Shown piece by piece: positions 1-8,414 of a stretch of 64,000 nucleotides of DNA. Made by a program: the position numbers and the translations under genes. This DNA comes from Pseudomonas sp. Irchel 3A7 (GTDB taxonomy: Bacteria > Pseudomonadota > Gammaproteobacteria > Pseudomonadales > Pseudomonadaceae), in NCBI RefSeq assembly GCF_900187565.1, contig NZ_FYED01000001.1, forward strand, positions 496,001-560,000, read 5' to 3'. Under the pieces are notes generated by a model that saw only the letters and a program-made list of their open reading frames with translations, ran no database searches and was not told the origin of the DNA. The first letter of the stretch is position 1, and the number at the start of each line of letters is the position of its first letter.

Positions 1-1804
1 AATAGCCGCGCATCTGCACCTGGTAGATAAACGGATGCTGATCGCCGTGGCCGATCTCCAGGCTGACACTGTCATTGACCGGTTCGGGATGGGTAACGAC
101 GCTAAGCCCTTTTTCGATGAACACCGCCGACACCTCTTCGATGGCCGGCCGTACTGTCGAATCGAGGAAGCGATACACCTCGTCCCGCGATGGAAAATGC
201 ACCGCCTGGCTCAGGCGCTGACGCCAACCACCGCGCCGCGAACCGGACACCGGCGCCAGGGAATGCATTTGCGCGATCTGCTTCTGCGATTCCAGATAAA
301 ACGCCTTGTGCAGTCCCCACATCATCAATAGCAAGATCAGCGAGAACGGCAGCGAGGTCAGCACCACCGCCGACTTCAGCGCATCGATGCTGCCGGAGAA
401 CAGCAGCGCACTGGTCACCAACGCGGTCATCGCGCCCCAGAACACCCGCAGCCATTTCGGCCCGTCTTCATCCGGGCCACCACCCTTGGCGGACAGCGTC
501 GACAGCACCACGGTGCCGGAGTCGGCGGAAGTGACGAAGAACACGAAACTGATGAACACCGTGACTGCAATCACGGTTTTGCTCCATGGGTAGGTTTCCA
601 GCAGCAGGTAAAGGGTCATCGACGGGTTGTCGAGGGCCGACATGCCCAGCGCCGACATACCATGATTGAGCACCTGATCGATCGCGCTATTGCCGAAAAT
701 CGACATCCACGCCAGGGTGAAACCGAGCGGAATCAACAGCACGCCAAAGACGAATTCGCGGATGGTCCGGCCACGGGAAATCCGCGCGATGAACAGGCCC
801 ACGAACGGCGACCAGGCAATCCACCAGGCCCAATAGAACACTGTCCAGCCACCCAGCCAGTCGCTGGGCTTGTCGTAGGCATACAGGTCGAAACTCTTCA
901 TCGGCAAGGCGCCGAGGTAATCGCCGAGGTTCTGGATCAAGGTGTTGAGCAGGTGCTGCGTGGGGCCGGCGAACAACACGAACAGCAGCAGCGCACAGGC
1001 CAGCAGCATGTTGATGTCCGACATCACCCGCACGCCTTTATCGACACCGGACACCGCCACGACGATCGCCGCGCCCATCATCAGCGTGATCAGTCCGACT
1101 TGTATCCACTGGGTGTGGGCGATGCCGAACAGGTAGTCCAGGCCCGAGTTGAGGTGCAACACACCAAAGCCCATGTCGGCACCGAGGCCGAACACCGTGG
1201 CGATGATGCCGAAGCCGTCCACCGCGTAACCGATGGGGCCATTGATGCGCTTGCCGATCAGCGGATACAGCGCCGAGCGCAGGGCCAGCGGCAGGTTGTG
1301 GCGGTAAGCGAAGTAGGCCAGCGCCATGCCGACGAAGGCGAATACACCCCAGCCATGCAGCCCCCAGTGCAGAAACAGAATCTGCATCGCCTGGCGCGCC
1401 GCATCCGCCGTGCCCGCCTCGCCTTGTGGCGGCTGCAGCATGTGGGTCAAGGGTTCGGACACGCAGAAGAAAAACAAGGTGATGCTGATTCCCGCGGCGA
1501 ACAGCATGCCGGCCCAGGACAGGTAACTGAATTCGGGCTCGTCGTGGTCGGCACCGAGTTTGATCTTGCCGTAGCCCGATAACGCGGTGACCACCACGAA
1601 GACCAGATACAGGGTCATCGCCAGCAGGTAGTACCAGCCAACCGTGTTGGCTGCCCAGTTTTGCGCCGCCAGAAGCCAGGCACCGGCCTGCTCGGGCATG
1701 GCCATGACTACGACGCCGAACAACAGAATGAAGCTCGCGGCGAACCAGAACACCGGCGGGTTCATGCGGACCTGGCCGCTTGAAGGAATTGATGATGCAC
1801 TCAT
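1..1804 (-). CDS. betT: BCCT-family choline/betaine transporter, BetT type (3' end outside window)
   Basis: The protein would be a sodium- or proton-coupled inner-membrane importer of choline or a related quaternary ammonium compound. The reading frame is open from the ATG at 1804 to the left edge (about 601 residues visible) and shows the usual string of BCCT membrane helices. The family signature GWTVFYWAWW lies near residue 320. After the last helix there is a long hydrophilic C-terminal tail (from about residue 500) ending in an FIYQV-like stretch, which is typical of BetT-type choline carriers rather than of short glycine-betaine carriers. A GAGGT ribosome site sits 9 nt before the ATG, and a TetR-type dyad resembling a BetI operator lies about 95 bp upstream. 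The substrate is inferred from family resemblance; carnitine or betaine cannot be excluded. Confidence 0.85.
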   Translation of the reverse strand, partial: MSASSIPSSGQVRMNPPVFWFAASFILLFGVVVMAMPEQAGAWLLAAQNWAANTVGWYYLLAMTLYLVFVVVTALSGYGKIKLGADHDEPEFSYLSWAGMLFAAGISITLFFFCVSEPLTHMLQPPQGEAGTADAARQAMQILFLHWGLHGWGVFAFVGMALAYFAYRHNLPLALRSALYPLIGKRINGPIGYAVDGFGIIATVFGLGADMGFGVLHLNSGLDYLFGIAHTQWIQVGLITLMMGAAIVVAVSGVDKGVRVMSDINMLLACALLLFVLFAGPTQHLLNTLIQNLGDYLGALPMKSFDLYAYDKPSDWLGGWTVFYWAWWIAWSPFVGLFIARISRGRTIREFVFGVLLIPLGFTLAWMSIFGNSAIDQVLNHGMSALGMSALDNPSMTLYLLLETYPWSKTVIAVTVFISFVFFVTSADSGTVVLSTLSAKGGGPDEDGPKWLRVFWGAMTALVTSALLFSGSIDALKSAVVLTSLPFSLILLLMMWGLHKAFYLESQKQIAQMHSLAPVSGSRRGGWRQRLSQAVHFPSRDEVYRFLDSTVRPAIEEVSAVFIEKGLSVVTHPEPVNDSVSLEIGHGDQHPFIYQVQMRGY

Positions 1805-1896
1805 GAACGGTGCACCTCGAAGGGGTAAATCGTGGCTGTAGAAATCGGACTCAGCAAAGGCAAGCCTCCTGTTGTGAGCGGGCAGCGAACCACCGG

Positions 1897-1924
1897 TTTA
1901 ACTTGAATGAACGTTCAAGTTAAA
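1897..1924. promoter_or_regulatory. candidate BetI (TetR-type) operator upstream of betT
   Basis: An 11-bp perfect inverted repeat (TTTAACTTGAA and its complement TTCAAGTTAAA) flanks a 6-bp spacer. Overlapping it is a second 10-bp palindrome, TGAACGTTCA. A TGAACGTTCA core with flanking TTGA/TCAA is what I recall for choline-responsive BetI operators. Binding by BetI is an inference; betI is not in the window. Confidence 0.5.
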
Positions 1925-2070
1925 CATGGATAGGGTGCTAAGGACTAATCGCAGGGCTGGGCGGTCGTGTTTGAACACTAGCTCAAGCAGGGGTTTGAGG
2001 CGGGGTTTGGGGGGGAATCGCTCAGTGGAGAATTGGCTGAGTCCATTATCTCGATACAGCTTGAAATCAT

Positions 2071-2135
2071 TCGCGAGCAGGCTCGCTCCCACAAGTAGGA
2101 ATGCATTTCCCTGTGGGAGCGAGCCTGCTCGCGAA
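2071..2135. repeat. REPIN (inverted REP pair)
   Basis: Two inverted copies of the CGCGAGCAGGCTCGCTCCCAC-type palindrome are separated by about 18 bp, downstream of epsC. Confidence 0.9.
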
Positions 2136-2167
2136 GAGGCCGGCTCAGTCACCGAAGCTTTAAGACC

Positions 2168-3094
2168 TTACTTCTGCGTCCCATCATCATGCTGCAGATT
2201 CGCCTGGGTCAGGTTACTGCCCGCCGGCACGCTGCGGGTCAGCCAGACGTTACCGCCGATGGTCGACCCCTTGCCGATGGTGATCCGCCCCAGAATCGTC
2301 GCCCCGGCGTAGATCACCACATCGTCCTCGACAATCGGATGCCGCGGCTGGCCTTTCTGCAATTGACCGTCTTCATCCGCCGGAAAGCGCTTGGCGCCCA
2401 GGGTCACGGCCTGATAAATCCGCACCCGCTCGCCAATGATCGCCGTCTCGCCGATCACCACGCCGGTCCCGTGATCGATGAAGAAACTGCGGCCGATCTG
2501 CGCGCCGGGGTGAATGTCGATGCCCGTGGCCGAGTGGGCGATTTCCGCGCTGATCCGCGCCAGCAACGGCAACCCGGCGCGATACAAATGGTGGGCCAGG
2601 CGATGGTGAATCACCGCCAGAATGCCCGGATAGCACAACAGCACCTCATCGACGCTGCGCGCCGCCGGATCGCCGTGATACGCCGCCAGCACATCGGTGT
2701 CCAGCAGGCTGCGCAGCCCCGGCAGGGCAAGGGCGAAGTCCTGAATAATCTGGATCGTCTTCGCTTCGACTTCGTTCTCGGCCTGGGCACTGTGGCGCGC
2801 GGCATAGCGCAATTCGAGTCGCGCCTGGGCCAACAGCGCATTCAACGCCACATCAAGGGTGTGGCCGACGTAGAAGTCTTCACTTTCCTCGCGCAGGTCC
2901 ACCGGGCCCAGACGCATCGGGAACAGCGCGCCACACAATGCTTCGAGAATCTCCGCCATGGCCGCCCGGGACGGCAACTCGCGACCACCCTGCTCGGTGC
3001 TGGCGCGGCCGTTTTGCGCACGCCACTGGTCACGCGCCGTGCGCAGCTGGCTGACGATGGTCTGCAATTGCCAATGGCTGGAACGCTCACTCAC
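2168..3094 (-). CDS. epsC: serine O-acetyltransferase, EpsC type
   Basis: The enzyme makes O-acetylserine from serine and acetyl-CoA, the carbon skeleton for cysteine synthesis in the cytoplasm. It has 308 residues. An N-terminal helical region of about 170 residues precedes a left-handed beta-helix built from hexapeptide repeats (about residues 185-290) with the family motifs [20 protein letters not shown] and QAVTLGA. This N-terminally extended form matches the EpsC/SrpH group rather than the shorter CysE. The start is GTG, supported by a GAGGAG ribosome site 8 nt upstream. It is transcribed divergently from dcyD, so cysteine synthesis and D-cysteine breakdown share one intergenic region of about 190 bp. 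Confidence 0.9.
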   Translation of the reverse strand: MSERSSHWQLQTIVSQLRTARDQWRAQNGRASTEQGGRELPSRAAMAEILEALCGALFPMRLGPVDLREESEDFYVGHTLDVALNALLAQARLELRYAARHSAQAENEVEAKTIQIIQDFALALPGLRSLLDTDVLAAYHGDPAARSVDEVLLCYPGILAVIHHRLAHHLYRAGLPLLARISAEIAHSATGIDIHPGAQIGRSFFIDHGTGVVIGETAIIGERVRIYQAVTLGAKRFPADEDGQLQKGQPRHPIVEDDVVIYAGATILGRITIGKGSTIGGNVWLTRSVPAGSNLTQANLQHDDGTQK

Positions 3095-3284
3095 GGTAAA
3101 AACTCCTCACGGGCGGCCGGACTGTCTGGCCGCACTGACGGCGATTACTTTACGGCAAGGTCCTCGAACCAAATTAAGAACCAATTGTGCTGTGGTAAGC
3201 ACCATTGGCTATAAGCGATTGAAGGTTGCCCAGTCTTTTGGGGGTGCCTATAGTCCTTTGATCATTCACCGCCAGTACGGACTC

Positions 3285-4277
3285 ATGATCAAACAACAGC
3301 TTGCCCGCTTTAACCGTCTCGACCTGCTCGGTCAGCCCACCGCCCTGGAAAAACTCGAACGTCTGTCGACCTGGCTGGGCCGCGATCTGTACGTCAAACG
3401 CGATGACCTGACACCACTGGCCATGGGCGGCAATAAGCTGCGCAAACTCGAATACCTCGCCGCCGACGCCTTGGCCCAGGGTGCCGACACCTTGATCACC
3501 GCTGGCGCACTGCAATCGAACCACGTACGCCAGACTGCCGCGATTGCCGCCAAGCTGGGCCTCGGCTGCGTCGCCCTGCTGGAAAATCCCCTCGGCACCG
3601 ACGACGCCAACTATGTCGGCAACGGCAATCGGCTGTTGCTGGACCTGTTCGATGCCAAGGTCGAGCTGGTGGAAAACCTCGACAACGCCGACGACCAATT
3701 GCACGCCCTGGCTTCTCGCCTGCGCAGCAATGGCAAGAAACCGTATCTAGTGCCAATCGGTGGCTCCAACGCACTGGGCGCCCTGGGTTACGTGCGTGCC
3801 GGTCTGGAACTGGCCGAGCAGATCAAGGACACCGGACTGAATTTTGCCGCCGTCGTCCTGGCCTCGGGCAGCGCCGGAACTCACAGCGGCCTGGCGCTGG
3901 CACTGAGCGAAGCGCTGCCGGATTTGCCGGTGATCGGCGTCACGGTTTCGCGCAGCGAAGAAGATCAGTTTCCGAAAGTACAAGGCCTGGCAGAACGCAC
4001 CGCCGAGTTGCTGGGTGTGAACCTGCCGGAGCGTTTCAAGGTCGAGTTATGGGACGAATATTTCGGGCCGCGCTATGGTGAGCCGAACGCCGGGACATTG
4101 GCGGCGGTTAAGCTGGTGGCAAGTCAGGAAGGCCTGCTGCTCGACCCGGTCTACACCGGCAAGGCCATGGCCGGATTGCTCGATGGCATCGGGCGTCAGC
4201 GTTTCGATAAGGGGCCGATCATCTTCCTGCACACCGGTGGGGCGCCGGCGTTGTTTGCCTACAAGGATTTTCTGTAA
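3285..4277 (+). CDS. dcyD: D-cysteine desulfhydrase
   Basis: This is a PLP enzyme of the ACC-deaminase/DcyD family that splits D-cysteine into pyruvate, ammonia and sulfide. It has 330 residues, close to the E. coli DcyD length. The PLP lysine is expected at Lys51 in the [10 protein letters not shown] motif, and SNHVRQTAA plus a C-terminal HTGG motif fit the fold. An in-frame upstream extension to 2958 exists but runs back through the divergent gene epsC, so I take the ATG at 3285. It is followed on the same strand by the cystine importer tcyJLN, the same partnership seen for dcyD with fliY-yecSC in enterobacteria. A REP pair separates the two, so they may be separate transcripts. Confidence 0.92.
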   Translation: MIKQQLARFNRLDLLGQPTALEKLERLSTWLGRDLYVKRDDLTPLAMGGNKLRKLEYLAADALAQGADTLITAGALQSNHVRQTAAIAAKLGLGCVALLENPLGTDDANYVGNGNRLLLDLFDAKVELVENLDNADDQLHALASRLRSNGKKPYLVPIGGSNALGALGYVRAGLELAEQIKDTGLNFAAVVLASGSAGTHSGLALALSEALPDLPVIGVTVSRSEEDQFPKVQGLAERTAELLGVNLPERFKVELWDEYFGPRYGEPNAGTLAAVKLVASQEGLLLDPVYTGKAMAGLLDGIGRQRFDKGPIIFLHTGGAPALFAYKDFL

Positions 4278-4289
4278 CAGCCACAAAAC

Positions 4290-4392
4290 CTGTAGGAGCG
4301 AGCTTGCTCGCGATGAACAACAGGGCACCGAGGGATGTCAGGCTGTCAGCGTTATCGTTGACGACCATCGCGAGCAAGCTCGCTCCTACAGG
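4290..4392. repeat. REPIN (inverted REP pair)
   Basis: Inverted copies of the CTGTAGGAGCGAGCTTGCTCGCG variant lie about 50 bp apart, between dcyD and tcyJ. Confidence 0.9.
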
Positions 4393-4403
4393 GAAAACGC
4401 AGA

Positions 4404-4422
4404 TTATTCCAAAAAAGAATAA
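4404..4422. promoter_or_regulatory. AT-rich dyad TTATTC-N7-GAATAA, candidate CysB-type site
   Basis: Six-bp inverted arms flank 7 bp, about 180 bp before tcyJ. The spacing matches the dyad before oscA (8-bp arms, N7). TTATTCC resembles half-sites I recall for CysB. Assignment to CysB is an inference. Confidence 0.3.
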
Positions 4423-4596
4423 CCAGAAGATAAATTATTATTTTCTAATCTAAAAACGCCATCATATAGTCATGCTATACGCGAATTTCCCGAGAGACGC
4501 ATCCGCTGCTTTAAGGCAGGATAGCGCTGTCGTTCAATTCCCGATTTCGCCAACCTTTTTAAAAGCGTCTTCCATAAGAAAACACAGGGGCTTGTC

Positions 4597-5391
4597 ATGA
4601 ATTTTTCCGCACTACGTCGAAATCTGCTGGTGGGTTCGCTGGGCCTGGCACTGAGTGCTGGCCTGATTGGCCAGGCGGTTGCCGGTGAACAGCTGCAACA
4701 GATCAAGGACAAAGGCGTTATCAACGTCGGCCTGGAAGGCACTTACCCGCCATTCAGTTTCGTCGACGCCGACGGCAAACTGGCCGGCTTCGAAGTCGAA
4801 TTCTCCGAAGCCCTGGCCAAAGAGCTGGGCGTGAAGGTCAAACTGCAACCGACCAAATGGGACGGCATCCTCGCGGCGCTGGAATCCAAGCGTCTGGACG
4901 CCGTGATCAATCAGGTGACCATCTCCGAAGAGCGCAAGAAGAAGTATGACTTCTCCGAGCCGTACACCGTTTCCGGGATTCAGGCGCTGACCCTGACCAA
5001 GAACAAAGACACCATCAAGACCGCTGCCGACCTGAGCGGCAAGAAAGTCGGCGTGGGCCTGGGCACCAACTACGAACAGTGGGTTAAAGCCAACGTGCCA
5101 GGCGCTGATGTGCGCACCTACGAAGATGATCCGACCAAGTTCCAGGACCTGCGTGTCGGCCGCATCGATGCCATCCTGATCGACCGTCTGGCCGCGCTGG
5201 AATACGCCAAGAAGGCCAAGGACACCGCTGCTGCCGGTGAAGCGTTCTCCCGCCAGGAAGCCGGCATTGCCCTGCGCAAAGGCGAACCTGAGCTGCTGGC
5301 AGCTGTGAACAAAGCCATCGACAAGCTGCGTGCCGACGGTACGCTGAAAAAGCTTTCGGAAAAATACTTCAGCGCTGACGTCACTCAATAA
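4597..5391 (+). CDS. tcyJ: cystine ABC importer, periplasmic binding protein
   Basis: This is the solute-binding protein of a polar amino-acid ABC importer, most like TcyJ/FliY, which binds L-cystine. It has 264 residues with a Sec signal peptide (about residues 1-29, cleaved after AVA) and then the typical SBP_bac_3 fold: GVINVGLEGTYPPFSF near the mature start, and a FDAV-like hinge region represented by RLDAVINQ. There is no lipobox. It is first in an operon with tcyL (stop and start overlap by one base, TAATG) and tcyN. Linkage to dcyD and epsC supports cystine rather than another amino acid. Confidence 0.9.
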   Translation: MNFSALRRNLLVGSLGLALSAGLIGQAVAGEQLQQIKDKGVINVGLEGTYPPFSFVDADGKLAGFEVEFSEALAKELGVKVKLQPTKWDGILAALESKRLDAVINQVTISEERKKKYDFSEPYTVSGIQALTLTKNKDTIKTAADLSGKKVGVGLGTNYEQWVKANVPGADVRTYEDDPTKFQDLRVGRIDAILIDRLAALEYAKKAKDTAAAGEAFSRQEAGIALRKGEPELLAAVNKAIDKLRADGTLKKLSEKYFSADVTQ

Positions 5392-6056
5392 TGGAAGAGG
5401 CTTTTCAACTCGCACTGGACTCCGCGCCCTTCCTGCTGAAGGGCGCTTACTACACAGTGATCTTGAGCCTGGGCGGGATGTTTTTCGGCCTGGTGATGGG
5501 GTTCGGCCTGGCGCTTATGCGCCTGTCGCGCTTCAAGCTGGTGAGCTGGATCGCCCGCATCTACGTGTCGTTCTTTCGCGGCACGCCGTTGCTGGTGCAG
5601 CTGTTCGTGATCTATTACGGCCTGCCGCAATTGGGTCTGGAACTCGATCCGCTGCCGGCGGCCCTGATCGGCTTTTCGCTGAACATGGCTGCCTACGCCT
5701 GTGAAATCCTGCGGGCCGCGATCAGCTCCATCGAGCGTGGCCAGTGGGAAGCCGCTGCCAGTATCGGCATGACCCGCGCGCAAACCCTGCGCCGGGCCAT
5801 CCTGCCGCAGGCGATGCGCACTGCATTGCCGCCGCTGGGCAACAGCTTCATTTCGCTGGTCAAGGACACAGCGCTGGCAGCCACCATCCAGGTGCCGGAG
5901 TTGTTCCGTCAGGCGCAGCTGATCACCGCCCGTACCTTCGAAATTTTCACCATGTACCTTGCCGCCGCGCTGATCTACTGGGTCCTGGCCACGGTGCTGT
6001 CGCACCTGCAGAACCAGTTGGAAGCCCGGGTCAATCGGCACGATCTGGAGTCCTGA
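5391..6056 (+). CDS. tcyL: cystine ABC importer, permease
   Basis: This is the inner-membrane permease of the cystine importer, with 221 residues and about five hydrophobic helices. The EAA loop that docks the ATPase is visible ([21 protein letters not shown]), as is the [10 protein letters not shown] motif of the His/Glu/Gln permease family. The start codon overlaps the tcyJ stop by one base, and tcyN begins 4 nt after its stop, so the three genes are translationally coupled. Confidence 0.9.
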   Translation: MEEAFQLALDSAPFLLKGAYYTVILSLGGMFFGLVMGFGLALMRLSRFKLVSWIARIYVSFFRGTPLLVQLFVIYYGLPQLGLELDPLPAALIGFSLNMAAYACEILRAAISSIERGQWEAAASIGMTRAQTLRRAILPQAMRTALPPLGNSFISLVKDTALAATIQVPELFRQAQLITARTFEIFTMYLAAALIYWVLATVLSHLQNQLEARVNRHDLES

Positions 6057-6060
6057 CCCA

Positions 6061-6816
6061 ATGATTGTCGTGGAAAAACTGACAAAGCAGTTCAAGGGTC
6101 AAGTCGTGCTCAACGGCATCGATCTGCAAGTGAAGGAAGGTGAGGTCGTGGCGATCATCGGGCCAAGCGGCTCGGGCAAGACCACGTTCCTGCGTTGCCT
6201 GAACTTCCTGGAAGAACCCACCAGCGGCCGGATCAAGGTCGGCGACATCGAAATCGATGGCAGCCGCCCGTTGAACCAGCAGCAGGGTCTGGTGCGCCGT
6301 TTGCGCCAGCACGTGGGCTTCGTGTTCCAGAACTTCAACCTGTTCCCCCATCGCACGGCCCTGGAAAACGTCATCGAAGGCCCGATTGTTGTAAAGAAGG
6401 TCCCGCGTGACGATGCCATTGCCCTGGCTAAAAAGCTCTTGGCCAAGGTAGGACTGGCGGGCAAGGAAGACGCGTATCCGCGCCGTCTTTCGGGCGGCCA
6501 GCAACAACGCGTGGCGATTGCCCGCGCGCTGGCGATGGAACCGGAAGTGATACTGTTCGACGAACCGACCTCAGCCCTCGACCCGGAACTGGTCGGCGAA
6601 GTGCTGGCGACTATCCGCGGCCTGGCCGAGGAAAATCGCACCATGGTCATCGTGACCCACGAAATGGCGTTCGCCCGTGACGTGGCTAATCGTGTGGTGT
6701 TTTTCGACAAGGGCGTGATCGTTGAACAAGGCGAAGCCAAGTCGCTGTTTTCCAATCCGAAAGAAGAACGCACGAAACAGTTTCTCAGCAAGTTCCTGAA
6801 CAACTCCCACAGCTGA
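6061..6816 (+). CDS. tcyN: cystine ABC importer, ATP-binding protein
   Basis: This is the ATPase of the TcyJLN importer. It has 251 residues with Walker [10 protein letters not shown] (near residue 38), a Q-loop in [10 protein letters not shown], the signature LSGGQQQR, Walker [14 protein letters not shown] and the H-loop VTHEM. It is the last gene of the operon; the sequence then enters a 460-bp stretch with no gene. Confidence 0.92.
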   Translation: MIVVEKLTKQFKGQVVLNGIDLQVKEGEVVAIIGPSGSGKTTFLRCLNFLEEPTSGRIKVGDIEIDGSRPLNQQQGLVRRLRQHVGFVFQNFNLFPHRTALENVIEGPIVVKKVPRDDAIALAKKLLAKVGLAGKEDAYPRRLSGGQQQRVAIARALAMEPEVILFDEPTSALDPELVGEVLATIRGLAEENRTMVIVTHEMAFARDVANRVVFFDKGVIVEQGEAKSLFSNPKEERTKQFLSKFLNNSHS

Positions 6817-7276
6817 GAAACCTTCTGAAAAAAGTTGTTAACTTCCACGGACGGAAGTTACTACCCTCTCGCAACACCCCACAATTACCGAAGACAAACA
6901 ACAGACTTTTTGTCAGCTTGCGCGGTACATATATATTTTTTCCTGCCTCCGCATCCTGCCATGGCGAACAGCCAAAAGCCTGTGGCACAGGCGCTTCACT
7001 TCCAAAAACCCCCCATAACCTATAGTCAACTTCGACGCAGCAATAGCGCTTATTAACTTACCCACGTAGGAACTTTCTGAATAACACGCGTTTTTGTATC
7101 CGGCCAACTCACTCCATTGACACCCATTCAGGCTCGCTCTTATCTAGTCTCCAACCGGCGCCTTTCATTGCGCCCACTCATTATTTCAACTCAAAGTAAT
7201 GAACGGCTTTGCAACTGAAACTTCATATTCCTGTTTTCAGAAATGGACTTCGCTGCAAGACCTCAAGGAGACCTCC
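6817..7276. other. 460-bp gene-free stretch after tcyN
   Basis: The first part carries an 8-bp dyad (6839-6860). The rest is AT-rich, with TATATATATT near 6929 and no codon bias in any frame. It probably holds the end of the tcy transcript and the promoter of the next gene. Confidence 0.5.
6839..6860. terminator. hairpin after tcyN, possible terminator or operator
   Basis: TAACTTCC and GGAAGTTA form a perfect 8-bp stem with a 6-nt loop, 22 nt after the tcyN stop. There is no T-run on the + strand side, so a rho-independent terminator is uncertain. Confidence 0.3.
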
Positions 7277-8047
7277 ATGACCAGCACTTCGAACCAAACC
7301 GGGCTTGCAGCCCCGACCCTGGCGCAATCTCACAAGACCGACATCAACATCGCCTGCGCCGCGCACTTGCTGATCGACATCCCGCCCTACCCCACGATGG
7401 ACAAGGGAGACCTGGTCGAACTGTTTTGGGACAACTGCTACGTCGCCTCCCGGGTGCTGACGGCCACTGACGTCGGCCAGTCCATTCAGCTGCGGGTACC
7501 CGAAAGTTTCATCACCAACGGTTGCTCGCGCGTTCACTACCGGATCATGCAGGTCGGCCGAGGTCAGGCGTTGTCAATCGCCCGACGCGTGCAGGTCAAA
7601 CTGGACTGCCCAGGTGGCCAGCCATCGGCCTTGTGTGGCGACGAAAATCAGGGCCTGGCGCCGGTGAGCATTCCCTCAACGATTCGCCGTCAGGGCGTGA
7701 ATCCGAACCAGATCAAGCGCGGCGTGCCGCTGACCATCGAGCCTTATCTGAACATGGCGGTCGACGACGAAATCACCCTGCGTTGGGGCGATGTGCGCAT
7801 GGATCTGCCAAGGCTCAAGGCGCGCGATGTGGGCCAACCCATCCAGGTATGGGTGCCGCCGGCGATCATTGTCGAGGCCGGCGAAGACCTGCGACTGGAG
7901 GTGACTTACTGCATTCTCGACCGGGTGGGCAACAACTCACGCTGGGCGCCGGCGCGGGCGTTGAAGATTGGGTGTGCCAATCCGTATCTCAAAGCCCCAC
8001 CGAAGAAAGCGCTCAAAGCGACCGGCAAGGCCCGCAACCCTCTGTAG
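7277..8047 (+). CDS. duplicated-domain protein of unknown function
   Basis: I do not recognise a function. The 256-residue product starts at the ATG at 7277, which has AAGGAG 6 nt upstream; a longer in-frame start at 7199 lacks such a site. There is no signal peptide or membrane helix. The protein is two tandem copies of one domain of about 85-90 residues. Copy 1 (about residues 25-110) and copy 2 (about 145-235) share the order IxPY..M..GDxVxLxWG/D, a DVGQxIQVxVPxxxI turn, and a closing VxYxIxDRVGxxxxxS..A / ARALKI strand. This looks like paired beta-sandwich (Ig-like) modules such as those repeated in large Pseudomonas surface or toxin-associated proteins. The C-terminus is Lys-rich. The stop codon TAG lies inside the following REP palindrome. 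Confidence 0.75.
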   Translation: MTSTSNQTGLAAPTLAQSHKTDINIACAAHLLIDIPPYPTMDKGDLVELFWDNCYVASRVLTATDVGQSIQLRVPESFITNGCSRVHYRIMQVGRGQALSIARRVQVKLDCPGGQPSALCGDENQGLAPVSIPSTIRRQGVNPNQIKRGVPLTIEPYLNMAVDDEITLRWGDVRMDLPRLKARDVGQPIQVWVPPAIIVEAGEDLRLEVTYCILDRVGNNSRWAPARALKIGCANPYLKAPPKKALKATGKARNPL

Positions 8048-8143
8048 GAGCGAGCTTGCTCGCGATGGACTCCAAAGCGCCGCGTTTAACCAGAAAAAAC
8101 GCGCAATCGTTAACGACCATCGCGAGCAAGCTCGCTCCTGCAG
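8042..8143. repeat. REPIN overlapping the 3' end of the preceding gene
   Basis: Inverted CTGTAGGAGCGAGCTTGCTCGCG units lie about 55 bp apart. The TAG of the left unit (8045-8047) is the stop codon of the upstream gene. Confidence 0.9.
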
Positions 8144-8270
8144 AAGCCGAATCAAACACTGAACTGTTGCTCTGGAAACAAGTGTTTCTCTGCGTACAGT
8201 TCATGGCGACACACTTCTATATATATTCCTAAAAGTTAGTTCATAACTTTTTTATAAACGCTTAGGGTAT

Positions 8271-8414
8271 ATGCACCGGACCACCGGACATTCTTGTTTT
8301 CGTTCGCCGCACCGCGGCGTTTCCATAAGATGTGAGGTAGGTATGGTCCGGAACACAATCACCCCAGTGCAGATCGCCAGGGCATTGCGTGTAGCAGCCA
8401 AGGAGTGGCGCTGA
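8271..8414 (+). CDS. short leader ORF before sfnB, 47 codons (or 23 from an internal ATG)
   Basis: The frame opens with the ATG at 8271 and stops at TGA 8412-8414, overlapping the sfnB ATG (8414) as TGATG. An internal ATG at 8343 with GAGG about 6 nt upstream would give a 23-residue peptide ending in QIARALRVAAKEWR. The 47-residue version is rich in Arg with two Cys. The sfnB ribosome site (AAGGAG, 8399-8404) lies inside this ORF, so translation of one would affect the other. It could be a leader peptide controlling the sulfur operon, or chance; it is too short for codon bias to decide. Confidence 0.35.
   Translation: MHRTTGHSCFRSPHRGVSIRCEVGMVRNTITPVQIARALRVAAKEWR

Larger units (their letters stand above)
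1805..2167. other. non-coding stretch between betT and epsC
   Basis: This 363-bp stretch holds the betT leader, the BetI-like dyad at 1897-1924 and a REP pair at 2071-2135. I see no credible gene in it. Confidence 0.6.
4278..4596. other. dcyD-tcyJ intergenic region: REP pair plus AT-rich promoter region
   Basis: Besides the REP pair there is an AT-rich stretch (4400-4485) with the TTATTC-N7-GAATAA dyad and a TATAG-N5-CTATA dyad at 4465-4479. It probably carries the tcyJ promoter and operator; no gene is seen. Confidence 0.5.

Noticed and set aside
662..1582. 306-codon open frame on the + strand
   Set aside because: It is antisense to betT and its composition (runs of Gln, His, Arg) is what GC-rich shadow frames give; the minus frame has clear BCCT motifs.
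2189..3214. 341-codon open frame on the + strand
   Set aside because: It is antisense to epsC, which has hexapeptide repeats and family motifs.
2958..3284. N-terminal extension of dcyD
   Set aside because: It would overlap the divergent epsC gene and its promoter; the family start is at 3285.
8341..8413. Sigma54 promoter before sfnB
   Set aside because: I looked for GG-N10-GC; the nearest GG and GC pairs do not have the required spacing.
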